From an uncultured Pelagibacteraceae bacterium (lineage in GTDB: Bacteria; Pseudomonadota; Alphaproteobacteria; Pelagibacterales; Pelagibacteraceae), in the NCBI GenBank assembly GCA_902613065.1, contig CACMFU010000002.1, forward strand, positions 1 through 64,000: 64,000 bases of DNA. Reading direction: 5' to 3'. Made by a program: the position numbers and the translations under genes. Of the stretch, positions 55,265 to 64,000 are shown in pieces; the first letter of the stretch is position 1, and the number at the start of each line of letters is the position of its first letter. Under the pieces are notes generated by a model. That model was given only the letters and a program-made list of their open reading frames with translations. It did not search any database and was not told where the DNA came from.

Positions 55265-56674
55265 TTAATTTTTGAAAAGAAATTTTTTTAATAAAATAAT
55301 AACTGATAATAGTTCAATTCGTCCAATAATCATAAATATAATTAATGAAATTTTACCAAATATACTAAAGTTATAAAAATTCATGTTGGCCAAATCATAC
55401 ATTTCAGAGTTAACAGTGTTCATTATTGTTAAGATACCTAGTTTAAAAGACGATTCAAAATCTAAATTAGAAACTGTTAAAAGAATTGATATTGAAAATA
55501 AAGAAATAATAAAAATTATAATTGCAAAAAAATATTTATTTATATCATGGATATTCACACTCATTTTATTTAAAGATAGTTTATTAGAATAAACTTGATT
55601 AGGTTTTGAATGAGATAACAAATTATTTATTGAGAATTTTATTAAAGTTAAAACTTTTATTACTCTTAAACCTGAACTAGTTGAAAAAAAAGATCCACCA
55701 AGTATAACAAGAATAAGAAATACAAATACGAGATTTTTAGGAACTTGTTCAAATGAAATTCCAATATTTGAAACGCTACTTGATATAGAAACTAATACAT
55801 TTAAAAAATTATTATCATAATTAAAAAATATAAATGATAATACAATTACAATTAAAAGATAAATTAAAATATTAAAATCTTCACTTAAATAATTAATATT
55901 TTTTTTTTTAAAAAAAATTAAATTAAAAATAAAAAAAAGACTAAAGTATGCAAATAACATTGATATAGATAAAATAATTTTACTTATGTCTGTACTAAAA
56001 GTGTTATCAAAATTATCATTCGGTAAAAAACCTCCAGATGATATTATTGTTAGAGCATAATTATAAGAGTCATATGATCGTAAATTTACTAATTTTAACA
56101 TTATAAAAATAAGAATTGTCATAAATAAATAGATAATTATTATTTTAAAGTATTGTTTAAATATTTCAGAAGAATTTAATGAAATATAATTTGTCAAAGA
56201 TCTTTTTAAATTTTCATCAAATAAATCTATAAGCAATAAAATTGAAAATAGAAAATACAAACCACCTATCCATTGAGAGCTGGATCGCCACAAAATTAAA
56301 GTTTGATCTAATTGATCCAAATTATTAAAAATTGTAAATCCTGTAGATGTAAAGCCCGAAATAGCTTCAAAATAACAGTTAATTATTTCGATATTATCAA
56401 TACTAAGATAATAAGGAATTGATATTGCCACAGGCAAAATTAGATAACCAATTAAAACAATTATAATTCTCTCAAATAAATTAATTTTTTCAAATCTATA
56501 TTTTTTGAATATTAATAAAAAAAGTCCAATAATAAGAGTAATAACAAATGTAAAAATATAATTACCAAGATTATTTAAAAGATTAAAATAATATGTGTAA
56601 ATAATATTAAAGAATGAAAAAAAACTTATAACTAAAAAAAAAATACCAAAGTATTTTAGGGCAAATATATTCAT
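55265..56674 (-). CDS. trkH: Trk-type potassium uptake membrane protein
   Basis: TrkH conducts K+ with TrkA as its nucleotide-sensing gate. The 469-aa protein has about ten helices. It has the pore-loop sequences AISGFTSTGFTIF, IISSGGFLP and, later, VSNIGISFEQ and GGSFFSTSSGLRVIK, which follow the four-repeat Trk selectivity pattern. It lies 3 bases after trkA. Confidence 0.92.
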   Translation of the reverse strand: MNIFALKYFGIFFLVISFFSFFNIIYTYYFNLLNNLGNYIFTFVITLIIGLFLLIFKKYRFEKINLFERIIIVLIGYLILPVAISIPYYLSIDNIEIINCYFEAISGFTSTGFTIFNNLDQLDQTLILWRSSSQWIGGLYFLFSILLLIDLFDENLKRSLTNYISLNSSEIFKQYFKIIIIYLFMTILIFIMLKLVNLRSYDSYNYALTIISSGGFLPNDNFDNTFSTDISKIILSISMLFAYFSLFFIFNLIFFKKKNINYLSEDFNILIYLLIVIVLSFIFFNYDNNFLNVLVSISSSVSNIGISFEQVPKNLVFVFLILVILGGSFFSTSSGLRVIKVLTLIKFSINNLLSHSKPNQVYSNKLSLNKMSVNIHDINKYFFAIIIFIISLFSISILLTVSNLDFESSFKLGILTIMNTVNSEMYDLANMNFYNFSIFGKISLIIFMIIGRIELLSVIILLKKFLFKN

Positions 56675-56677
56675 TAA

Positions 56678-58051
56678 TTAGATTGAGCTTATTCTAAATA
56701 AATTTTCTACCAGGGGTAATTGATCTCTTTTTGCTAACAATACTACGGTATCATTTTTTTGAAATATATATTTTGATGAAGGCAGAATAAATTTATTATT
56801 CCTTAAAATTGCTCCCACACGAATTTCATCTGGTAAATCAGCATTTTTTAATTCTTTATTAACTAATTCTGAAGTTTCTAAAATATCAGCTTCTATAACT
56901 TCATACTCACCATTCAAAATTGTATAAGCATTCTCAATTGTGCCTTTATGAACATGTTTTAATATACTCGATACTGTACTCATTCTAGGATCGATTAAAT
57001 CGTCAATTTTTAAAGATGATTGCAGTAATGAATAATTAGGTTTATTCACCAAAGCCATAGTTCTTTTATCTTTTGAAAACTTTTCTACAAGAACACTAAC
57101 CATTAAATTATCTTCATCATCATTTGTTAAAGCTAATACAGTTTCTACTTCATCTAAATTAGCTTCATTTAGCACGTCTTCATCTAAACCATTTCCATTA
57201 ATTACAATGGTGTCATTTAAATAATTTGCAATAAATTCAGCTCTATTTTTATCTTTTTCAATAATTTTAACTCTTGCCTCGTCAAAATTATTTTCTATGT
57301 TAGTTGCTAAATTAAATCCAATATTGCCTCCACCTATTATGAGTATTTTGCTTGAAATTTTTTCATTGTGTCCAAAAACTTTTAGCGTTTCTTCCATTTG
57401 ATTTGAATTAACAATTACATATGCTTTGTCATTATGTTTAAGTTTATCATCTTTTTTTAATATCTTAAAATTTTCTTCTCGAATAACACCTAAAATATAA
57501 GCATTTAAATTCGGAAATTTGTTTGTTAATTCTTTTAATTTTATTTCATGAATAGGGCATTTTTCATCAATTAAAATTTCAAGTAATCTAAGTTTATTCT
57601 CTGCAAAAGGAACATTATCCAGGGCTCCTGGTGCCTCTAATTTTCTTTGCAATGATTTTGCAATTTCTAGTTCTGGTGAAATAACATAGTCAATTGGTAA
57701 ATTTTCTTTATTAAAAAGTGTTGAAAATTTTGGATCTAAATATTCTTGGGATCTAATTCTTGCAATTTTTTTGGGTACTTTAAATAGTGAATATGCAATT
57801 TGACAAATAAGCATATTAATTTCGTCATTTCTCGTAACAGCTATTAACATATCTGCTTCTGCAGTATTAGCACGATCTAAAATTTCAGGAGATGTGGCTT
57901 TACCAACAATTGCTTTTACATCAAGAGACTCGTTAATTTTTTGAATATCTTCACTTGATTGATCAATAACAGTTATAGAGTGGTTTTGCTCTGTAAGTAA
58001 TTTGGCTATTGTGAAACCTACTCTACCTGCACCACATATTAATATATTCAT
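56678..58051 (-). CDS. trkA: Trk system potassium uptake protein TrkA
   Basis: TrkA is the cytoplasmic gating ring that binds NAD(H)/ATP. The 457-aa protein has two tandem RCK units, each with a Rossmann loop: ICGAGRVGFTIAKLL at the start and LIIGGGNIGFNLATNIE at about residue 235, each followed by a TrkA-C domain. It shares one base with ntrX, the conserved alphaproteobacterial ntrYX-trkA order. Confidence 0.95.
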   Translation of the reverse strand: MNILICGAGRVGFTIAKLLTEQNHSITVIDQSSEDIQKINESLDVKAIVGKATSPEILDRANTAEADMLIAVTRNDEINMLICQIAYSLFKVPKKIARIRSQEYLDPKFSTLFNKENLPIDYVISPELEIAKSLQRKLEAPGALDNVPFAENKLRLLEILIDEKCPIHEIKLKELTNKFPNLNAYILGVIREENFKILKKDDKLKHNDKAYVIVNSNQMEETLKVFGHNEKISSKILIIGGGNIGFNLATNIENNFDEARVKIIEKDKNRAEFIANYLNDTIVINGNGLDEDVLNEANLDEVETVLALTNDDEDNLMVSVLVEKFSKDKRTMALVNKPNYSLLQSSLKIDDLIDPRMSTVSSILKHVHKGTIENAYTILNGEYEVIEADILETSELVNKELKNADLPDEIRVGAILRNNKFILPSSKYIFQKNDTVVLLAKRDQLPLVENLFRISSI

Positions 58052-59406
58052 TAATTTAGATCCTTAACACCTAATAATTTTAATTTCCTGTGAAGAGCAG
58101 ATCTTTCCATACCAACAAATTTCGCAGTTTTTGAAATATTTCCTCCAAATTTTTTAATTTGAGAAATTAAATATTCTTTCTCAAAATTTTCTCTCGCTTC
58201 TCTCAATGGTATTGACAAATTTTCTGCAACTGAAAAAGTTTCAATTGCAGATTTTGATAATGTTTCTTTAATAATTTCCAATATTTTTTCATCGTCATTG
58301 CCTGGGGATAGTATAGCTATTCTTTCAATAAGATTACGTAATTCTCGCACATTACCTGGCCAATCATAATTTAAAAGGTAATTATAATCTTTAATTTTAA
58401 ATATTCTATAATTGTAAGTATTACAGATATTTTCTATAAAATATTCTACTAGCAATGGAATATCTTCTATTCTTTTATTTAAAGGTTCAATTTCAATATT
58501 AAAGACATTTAATCTGTGAAATAAATCTTCTCTAAAATTTCCATTTCTTATCTCGTTACTAATATTTTTACTAGATGCACAAATAATTCTAACATCAACT
58601 TCTATGTCATGATTACTATTAATTCTCTTAAATTTTTGATCTATAACAACTCTTAATATTTTAGACTGTGTTTCGAGAGGAATTTCTGTAACCTCATCAA
58701 TCAATAAAACACCACCAGATGCTTTTTCTAAAGCACCATAAACTATTGATCCATCTTTTTTTTCCTCACCGAACAATTCTAACTCATATTTTTTTGAGTC
58801 TAACAATGCGCCATTTATAATTATAAACGGTCCTTTTGATCGTTTAGAATTTTTATAAATTTTTCTGGAAATCAATTCTTTTCCTGATCCGGTTGGACCA
58901 CTAACAAAGACTCTACTTTCGGATTGAGATAATTTTTGGATCTGATCTTTTATAGAAGTAATATTTGAGCTTTTGCCTATTATTTCAAATGAATGGAATA
59001 ATTTATTTGATAAAGATTTATTTTCTTTTTTTAAATTAAAATTTTCTACAGCTCTCTTAACAAAATTGAGCAATCTTTCTTTATCAAAAGGCTTTTGGAT
59101 AAATTCAAAAGCTCCAGATCTTAACGAATTTATTGCCATCTCAATATTGGCATGTCCAGAAATAATTATTACTGGTATATCTGTATTTTTAGTTTTAATA
59201 TGTTCAAGAAGTTGAATTCCATCATTATCACCTTTATCTAATTTAACATCGATAATAGCTACGTTGGGTAATTTTTTATCTATTTCTGTTAGTCCTTGAT
59301 TAAAATTTGCTGCCAATCTTGTTTTATAACCAGCATCTTGAATAAGTTCATCAAGAATATTTCTAATATCTGCGTTGTCATCTATTATTAATATTTCTGT
59401 TGCCAT
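58051..59406 (-). CDS. ntrX: response regulator NtrX
   Basis: NtrX is the partner of NtrY, linked to nitrogen and redox control. The 451-aa protein has a receiver domain (Asp53), an AAA+ domain with Walker A GPTGSGKEL near 170, and a C-terminal Fis-type HTH (ISKTAKFVGMERSALHRKLK). Where sigma-54 activators have GAFTGA, this protein reads DGSIVYGAL, so sigma-54 contact is unlikely. That is a known feature of alphaproteobacterial NtrX. It is 3 bases after ntrY. Confidence 0.94.
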   Translation of the reverse strand: MATEILIIDDNADIRNILDELIQDAGYKTRLAANFNQGLTEIDKKLPNVAIIDVKLDKGDNDGIQLLEHIKTKNTDIPVIIISGHANIEMAINSLRSGAFEFIQKPFDKERLLNFVKRAVENFNLKKENKSLSNKLFHSFEIIGKSSNITSIKDQIQKLSQSESRVFVSGPTGSGKELISRKIYKNSKRSKGPFIIINGALLDSKKYELELFGEEKKDGSIVYGALEKASGGVLLIDEVTEIPLETQSKILRVVIDQKFKRINSNHDIEVDVRIICASSKNISNEIRNGNFREDLFHRLNVFNIEIEPLNKRIEDIPLLVEYFIENICNTYNYRIFKIKDYNYLLNYDWPGNVRELRNLIERIAILSPGNDDEKILEIIKETLSKSAIETFSVAENLSIPLREARENFEKEYLISQIKKFGGNISKTAKFVGMERSALHRKLKLLGVKDLN

Positions 59407-59409
59407 AAA

Positions 59410-61182
59410 TTACTTTGGAATTATGATTTGAACTCTAGCACCATTATTTGTATTTAAAAATTTAATTGATCCATTATGGTCATTTATGATTTTATCTACT
59501 ATTGATAATCCTAAGCCAGTCCCTTTTTCTTTGGTTGTATAATATGGTTTAATAATATCTTTGGTCTTTTTATCTTTAAAACCTTCACCTGTATCAATTA
59601 AATTAACTGTTATATAGTCTCTTCTTTGATTGATTTCTATATCAATATTTTTCAATGAATTTGTGGTTTTTTTTACTTTTTCCGTAATACTCTCAATAGA
59701 GTTTTTAATTAAATTAAAAAATAACCTATTGAATTGTTCATTATCAAAATTAATAATAACTTTTTTTCCTGTTTTGTTAATAATTTTAAAATTTATAGAA
59801 CTATCAATTTTTTTTAAAAGTTCTACATTTTCATTCAAAACTTTAATCAAATCATTATTTTTAAAATGAGGTTTTGGCATTCTTGCAAAATTAGAAAATT
59901 CATTTACTAAATTTTCAATTTGTTTTATTTGCTTTAAAATAGTTTTTAAATTATTTTGATATTTGAGTTTTTTTTCATCATTTAAATTAGGTAAATATTT
60001 AGAGTTAAGATTATCTATTGTTAATTGTATTGGAGTTAATGGATTTTTAATTTCATGAGCCATTTTTCTAGCAACTGTTTCCCATGCTTCGTGCCTTTCA
60101 TTTGAAAGAAGTTTGTCTTGCTGATTTTTTAGTTTTTCTATCATCGAATTAAAGTTTTTGTTTAATAACTCCATTTCTCTGTCTGCTTTTAATTCAGGAA
60201 CTTTGGCATCCAAATTTCCTTTTCCAATTTTTTCAGATGCGGTAATGAGATTATTGATTGAGATAAAAAATCTTGAGGAAAATCTGATTGCTATTGATAT
60301 TGATAAGAATAACAAAAGTGTAACTAAAGATATATATATAATAGCAAAAGAAATTCTTATTCCTAAACTTTGATTCTCAACAGTATAATAAAAATTTAAT
60401 GCCTCTTCCGACTCAATTAGATAATTAGATATATTCTTATCGAGACTTTTCACAACATATAAAAAAGTATCTTCAAAATTTTGTAATCTTATTACAGCTG
60501 CAGATCTATTTTCAGGAGCATTTATAATTTTTAATGGTCTATCATCAGATTTTACCATATTAATAGCTTGATCCTCAATTTTAATATAACTAGAATCATT
60601 TGCTGAAATAATTAATTCGCCTTCTGAATTAATCAAATAAAGTTGATCAATATCTCTAATTAAGTTTTGAGTATTTAAGAAGGCTTTAAATCTATCTGGA
60701 TCAGTTTTGTAAATATTAAAATACTTGTTTAGATCAAATGCAATTAAAACTATTTCAGACTGAATTTTATTTCTTTTTTCATCAACATAATTTTTAGCAA
60801 TTTCATAAGAATTATTAACAGCAGTTGTAATTTTTTTATCAAAATATTTCTCAAGAGCGAAAGAAAAAATAAATAGAGAAAATATTGCAATTAGTGATGA
60901 TGGAATTAGAGTAAAAAGTCCAAAAGATATTATATATTTTTTATTTGCAACAGAACCTCTGGTGTTTATATTATTTTTAATTGAATTCTTAATATCAACA
61001 AAAATTAAAATAAAAAATAATACCAAAAAAACAATGTTAATAATTAAAACTAACTGTAGGTTTTGTTCGTTCAATTCGATAAAACTTCTATCAATAAATG
61101 TTAAAAATGTAATAAAAGATAGAAATAAGGTTAGAAGAAATATTATTATAATAAATAAATTTCTTTTTATGAATGTTAGCAT
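59410..61182 (-). CDS. ntrY: sensor histidine kinase NtrY
   Basis: NtrY phosphorylates NtrX. The 590-aa protein has two N-terminal helices, a third near residue 95, a periplasmic sensor stretch (about 115-270), another helix, a HAMP domain, HisKA with KMAHEIKNPLTPIQLTI, and a HATPase with NLIKNSIESI, DTGEGF and GTGLGLSIVDKI. It is shorter than many NtrY proteins (about 700-770 aa) because no clear PAS domain lies between HAMP and HisKA. No ntrB or ntrC is adjacent. It is divergent from ispDF, 37 bases away. Confidence 0.92.
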   Translation of the reverse strand: MLTFIKRNLFIIIIFLLTLFLSFITFLTFIDRSFIELNEQNLQLVLIINIVFLVLFFILIFVDIKNSIKNNINTRGSVANKKYIISFGLFTLIPSSLIAIFSLFIFSFALEKYFDKKITTAVNNSYEIAKNYVDEKRNKIQSEIVLIAFDLNKYFNIYKTDPDRFKAFLNTQNLIRDIDQLYLINSEGELIISANDSSYIKIEDQAINMVKSDDRPLKIINAPENRSAAVIRLQNFEDTFLYVVKSLDKNISNYLIESEEALNFYYTVENQSLGIRISFAIIYISLVTLLLFLSISIAIRFSSRFFISINNLITASEKIGKGNLDAKVPELKADREMELLNKNFNSMIEKLKNQQDKLLSNERHEAWETVARKMAHEIKNPLTPIQLTIDNLNSKYLPNLNDEKKLKYQNNLKTILKQIKQIENLVNEFSNFARMPKPHFKNNDLIKVLNENVELLKKIDSSINFKIINKTGKKVIINFDNEQFNRLFFNLIKNSIESITEKVKKTTNSLKNIDIEINQRRDYITVNLIDTGEGFKDKKTKDIIKPYYTTKEKGTGLGLSIVDKIINDHNGSIKFLNTNNGARVQIIIPK

Positions 61183-61219
61183 AAACTATGAATATATATA
61201 AAAATTTATAAATAAATAC

Positions 61220-62311
61220 ATGAGTGATTGTTTTATATTATTAAGTGCAGGAAAAAGTAAGAGATTTAAATCAAAATTAAATAAGCAATTTATAACCTAT
61301 AAAAATAAGCCTTTATTTGAACATTCATTGAAAACTGCCTTAAACTCAAAACTGTTTAAAAAAATTTTAATAGTTTCAAATAAGAAAATTATTTATAAAA
61401 ATATAAGTGTAATAAAAGGTGGAAAAGAAAGACATAATTCAACCCAGAATGCTCTTAATTTTTTAAAAAATAAAAAAATTAAAAATGTATTTATTCATGA
61501 TGCAGCAAGACCAAATTTATCAATTAATTTACTAAAAAAATTAAAAAAAGAATTAAAATATAATAATGCAGTTGTTCCCTTTTTAAAATCTGAAAATTCA
61601 GTAAAGTATAAAATTAAAAATAAAATCTATAATTTGGATCGTAATAAAGTTTTGCTGACACAAACACCACAGTGTTTTAATTTTCAAGAACTTTTCAACT
61701 TATACAAAGCGAATAAAGAAAAAATTACAGATGAAGCTAGTTTGTACCTAAAAAATAATAGAAAAATTAAATTTATTCCTGGAGATAAAAGAAACTTTAA
61801 GATTACAACAATAGATGATTTAAATTATCTAGAATCAGAAACATATTTTGGTATAGGTTTCGATGTTCATAGATTAATTAAAAATAAAAAACTTTTTCTA
61901 GGGGGTGTAAAAATTCCTTTTCACTCAGGTCTCAAAGGTCATTCAGATGGTGACGTTGTTTTGCATGCAATTATAGATGCATTTTTAGGGGCAATGAGAA
62001 AAAGTGATATTGGCACACTGTTCCCAAGTAATTCAAGCAAATTTAAAAATATTAGGTCTAAGAATATGCTCTCACCAGTTCTTAAATTTTTAAATGATAA
62101 TAATTTTTCAATAAACAATATAGATATTAATTTAATATGTGAAAATCCAAAAGTTACAAAAATTAGAAACAAAATAATTAAGTCATTATCAAATTTACTA
62201 TCTATAAATAGAAATTTAATAAATTTAAAAGGCAAAACAGTTGAAAAATTAGGTATAATTGGAAAAGAACAAGCTATTGCATGTGAGGTTGTTTGCTCAT
62301 TATCAAAATGA
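61220..62311 (+). CDS. ispDF: bifunctional IspD/IspF isoprenoid enzyme
   Basis: The fusion carries out two steps of the MEP pathway: MEP cytidylyltransferase (IspD) and MEcPP synthase (IspF). Residues 1-205 form IspD with LSAGKSKRFKSKLNKQF, FIHDAARPN and TQTPQCF. Residues 207-363 form IspF with GIGFDVHRL, the metal ligands in GHSDGDVVLHAIIDAFLGA, and the C-terminal GKEQAIACEVVCSL. The 363-aa length is that of known alphaproteobacterial fusions. Its stop overlaps the pgpA ATG. Confidence 0.96.
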   Translation: MSDCFILLSAGKSKRFKSKLNKQFITYKNKPLFEHSLKTALNSKLFKKILIVSNKKIIYKNISVIKGGKERHNSTQNALNFLKNKKIKNVFIHDAARPNLSINLLKKLKKELKYNNAVVPFLKSENSVKYKIKNKIYNLDRNKVLLTQTPQCFNFQELFNLYKANKEKITDEASLYLKNNRKIKFIPGDKRNFKITTIDDLNYLESETYFGIGFDVHRLIKNKKLFLGGVKIPFHSGLKGHSDGDVVLHAIIDAFLGAMRKSDIGTLFPSNSSKFKNIRSKNMLSPVLKFLNDNNFSINNIDINLICENPKVTKIRNKIIKSLSNLLSINRNLINLKGKTVEKLGIIGKEQAIACEVVCSLSK

Positions 62312-62799
62312 AAAAAATAAATGTATTAATTTCAACTTTTTTTGGAAATGGATATATTTCCAAAATTCCTGGCACATTTACATCTCTAAGCACGTTAATA
62401 ATCCTTTATATATTCTTTGAGGTATTACACTTTAATAATCTAAATTATATTTTGATATTATATTCTATAATATTTTTTTATTCTTTTTATGCTGTAATGG
62501 ATTCTGAAACGGAATTTGACAATAAAGATCCTAGACAAATTGTCATTGATGAAGTTTTAGGTCAAGCAATGCCACTAATACTTTTAGTATATTTATCATC
62601 TAAAAATTTAATTAATATTCCAATTGAAATATATTATTTGTTATCTTTTATTCTTTTTAGATTTTTTGATATAGTTAAACCTTTTCCAGTAAGTTATTTT
62701 GATAAACAACATAAAAATTTTTTTGGTATTATTATGGACGATATAGTTGCTGGATTGTATACAATGTTAATAATATATCTTGTTTCATTTAAATTTTAA
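62308..62799 (+). CDS. pgpA: phosphatidylglycerophosphatase A
   Basis: PgpA dephosphorylates phosphatidylglycerol phosphate at the inner membrane. From the ATG at 62308 the protein is 163 aa (the ORF-track start is 5 codons earlier, inside ispDF). It has GYISKIPGTFTSL near the N-terminus and the metal-binding DPRQIVIDEVLGQAMPL, followed by membrane segments and FFGIIMDDIVAGLYTM. Stop and start codons overlap with both neighbours, so ispDF-pgpA-cinA form one unit. Confidence 0.94.
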   Translation: MKKINVLISTFFGNGYISKIPGTFTSLSTLIILYIFFEVLHFNNLNYILILYSIIFFYSFYAVMDSETEFDNKDPRQIVIDEVLGQAMPLILLVYLSSKNLINIPIEIYYLLSFILFRFFDIVKPFPVSYFDKQHKNFFGIIMDDIVAGLYTMLIIYLVSFKF

Positions 62800-63263
62800 T
62801 GAGTATCGATAAATTACACAAAAAGTTAATTAAAAAAAAAACTACTATATCTGTAGCTGAATCTTGTACCGGTGGTTTGCTATCAAGCAAATTAACTAAA
62901 TTAAGTGGCTCTTCAAAGTATTTTAAAATGGGATTAATTACATATTCCAATAATGCTAAAATAAATATTCTCAAAGTTAAGAAAAGTATAATTGATAAAT
63001 ATGGAGCAGTAAGCCAAGAATGTTGTAAATCTATGGTAGAAAATTTATCAAAATTATCAAAAAGTAAAATCAACTTATCAATTACAGGTGTTGCGGGTCC
63101 CAAAGGTGGTACAAAAAATAAACCTGTAGGTCTTGTATTTATTGGTATTAAAAAGAGAAATAAAATTCTTATTATAAAAAATTTATTTGGTAAAAAGAAA
63201 AGATCAATAATACAAAATAATACAGTTGAAAAATGTATTAATTTATTAATAAAAATTATTTAG
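62799..63263 (+). CDS. CinA C-terminal domain protein (nicotinamide-nucleotide amidase)
   Basis: This 154-aa protein is a stand-alone CinA C-terminal (PncC) domain, deamidating NMN to nicotinate mononucleotide. It has TISVAESCTGGLLSSKLTKLSG, the VKKSIIDKYGAVSQECCKSM segment and SITGVAGPKGGTKNKPVGLVFIGI. The N-terminal MoaB-like domain of full CinA is absent. It begins in the pgpA stop codon (TAATG). Confidence 0.93.
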   Translation: MSIDKLHKKLIKKKTTISVAESCTGGLLSSKLTKLSGSSKYFKMGLITYSNNAKINILKVKKSIIDKYGAVSQECCKSMVENLSKLSKSKINLSITGVAGPKGGTKNKPVGLVFIGIKKRNKILIIKNLFGKKKRSIIQNNTVEKCINLLIKII

Positions 63264-63270
63264 TTATTTA

Positions 63271-63708
63271 TTACAAATTTTCAGCTCTTTTTTGAAAAGC
63301 GTCGGCTATTTTATTAAGTCCATATTGAAAAGATTTTGACATTATAATATTAAGAAATTTATTCTTAATTTCAAAATCGACGTCAAAATGAACTTCGGTA
63401 AAATTATCTTTCTCCACAAACCTCCAATTATTTTCTAAATAATTCAACGGACCATCAATATTAGTCACATGAATGTGATCATTTTTTTTATCATACCTGA
63501 CATCACTTTTATAAGTGTCTGTAAAAGGTTTTTTACCTATAGTTAAATCTGCAATTATATTTATAGAATCTTCTACTTCTTTTTTTTCATAAACCTTAGA
63601 ATTTATACAAAAAGGAATAAATTCAGGATATTTTTCAATATCTAAAACAAAATTAATAAGTGTTTTTTTATCGCGTTCTATTAATCGCGTTACAGATGCT
63701 TTTGGCAT
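63271..63708 (-). CDS. RatA/Coq10-type START-domain protein
   Basis: This 145-aa protein matches the RatA/coenzyme-Q-binding COQ10 START family, with SVTRLIERDKKTLINFVLDIEKYPEFIPFCINSKV at the N-terminus and GLNKIADAFQKRAENL at the C-terminus. In bacteria such proteins are linked either to ubiquinone binding or to ribosome association; its role is not fixed by sequence. The lipA-ratA-cinA neighbourhood is common in alphaproteobacteria. It follows lipA by 4 bases. Confidence 0.88.
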   Translation of the reverse strand: MPKASVTRLIERDKKTLINFVLDIEKYPEFIPFCINSKVYEKKEVEDSINIIADLTIGKKPFTDTYKSDVRYDKKNDHIHVTNIDGPLNYLENNWRFVEKDNFTEVHFDVDFEIKNKFLNIIMSKSFQYGLNKIADAFQKRAENL

Positions 63709-63712
63709 TGAA

Positions 63713-64000
63713 TTAATTGTGTCTATTTTGTTTTAATTTGGCAAAATCTTCATCAGCATGATACGAAGATCTAGTCAATGGAGAAGATGAAACTAATAAA
63801 AAACCCTTTGACTTTGCAATTATTTCTAAATCTTTAAATTCATCAGGATGATAATATCTATCTAAAGGATGGTGTTTTACTGTTGGTTGAAGGTATTGAC
63901 CAATTGTTAAAAAATCAACATCTGCAGATCTCAAATCATCCATTACTTGGATCACCTCATCTTTTTCCTCACCCAGACCAACCATTATACCTGACTTAGT
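63713..64000 (-). CDS. lipA: lipoyl synthase, C-terminal part (cut by window edge)
   Basis: LipA is a radical-SAM enzyme that inserts two sulfurs into octanoyl groups on lipoyl domains. The window holds the last 95 codons or so. The frame is open from base 64000, reading [11 protein letters not shown], then the conserved [13 protein letters not shown] and [13 protein letters not shown], with the C-terminal [12 protein letters not shown]. The cluster Cys motifs lie upstream, outside the window. The Met at 63985 is internal. Confidence 0.96.
   Translation of the reverse strand, partial: TKSGIMVGLGEEKDEVIQVMDDLRSADVDFLTIGQYLQPTVKHHPLDRYYHPDEFKDLEIIAKSKGFLLVSSSPLTRSSYHADEDFAKLKQNRHN

Overview
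The window is a very AT-rich, tightly packed bacterial chromosome segment: genes commonly overlap by 1-20 bases, no gap exceeds about 170 bases, and there are no mobile elements, CRISPR arrays or rRNA genes. Gene content and order are alphaproteobacterial: dgt-argS-nagZ-scpAB-tatABC-serS-yajC-secDF, erpA-xth, ntrYX-trkA, ispDF-pgpA-cinA beside ratA-lipA, aapJQMP and the fused ispDF. Together with the base composition and streamlining, this points to the SAR11 clade (Pelagibacterales, 'Candidatus Pelagibacter'-like). That assignment is inferred from gene order and family knowledge; no search was run.

Layout. 1-5.4 kb: tRNA-Lys, then a minus-strand run ssb, gyrA, coaD, cyclophilin, tgt. 5.5-9 kb: uvrA and a PuuD-like membrane protein on plus. 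9-19.8 kb: a roughly 10.8-kb minus-strand operon from dgt to secF, covering nucleotide pools, two tRNA synthetases, chromosome segregation, wall recycling, and Tat and Sec export. 19.8-21.9 kb: erpA and xth on plus, and an Ldh_2-family dehydrogenase on minus. 21.9-26 kb: a Zur-controlled zinc uptake module (znuA facing znuC-znuB-zur) with two tandem Zur boxes, followed by a peroxiredoxin-like gene and a small membrane protein. 26-27.9 kb: arsC, an aquaporin and a NUDIX gene. 28-43.2 kb: a phosphate and polyphosphate block: ppx, ppk, sixA-like, pstSCAB-phoU-phoB, an unknown exported protein, phoR, a glycosyltransferase (Agt-like), a PlcP-like metallophosphatase and a diacylglycerol kinase. 43.3-50 kb: EamA transporter, manC, ilvD, valS, tRNA-Cys and tRNA-Asn. 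50-55.2 kb: an Xre regulator, the AapJQMP amino-acid ABC transporter and tRNA-Arg. 55.2-64 kb: trkH, trkA, ntrX, ntrY on minus; ispDF, pgpA, cinA on plus; ratA and a truncated lipA on minus at the right edge.

How the genes work together. The central block reads as a phosphorus-economy programme. PhoR/PhoB sense phosphate, Pst imports it, and Ppk/Ppx store and release it as polyphosphate. The PlcP-Agt-DGK set is the type known in SAR11 and other marine bacteria for replacing phospholipids with glycolipids when phosphate is scarce. Good Pho-box matches lie upstream of pstS and between plcP and dgk. Zinc economy is a second theme: Zur/Znu with a His/Asp-rich ZnuA, and a tRNA-guanine transglycosylase that has lost all four zinc ligands. 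The most useful leads are the unknown exported gene inside the pho locus, the zinc-less Tgt, a perfect 18-bp dyad between ssb and uvrA, and a small lysine-rich gene with a strong ribosome binding site downstream of dgk.
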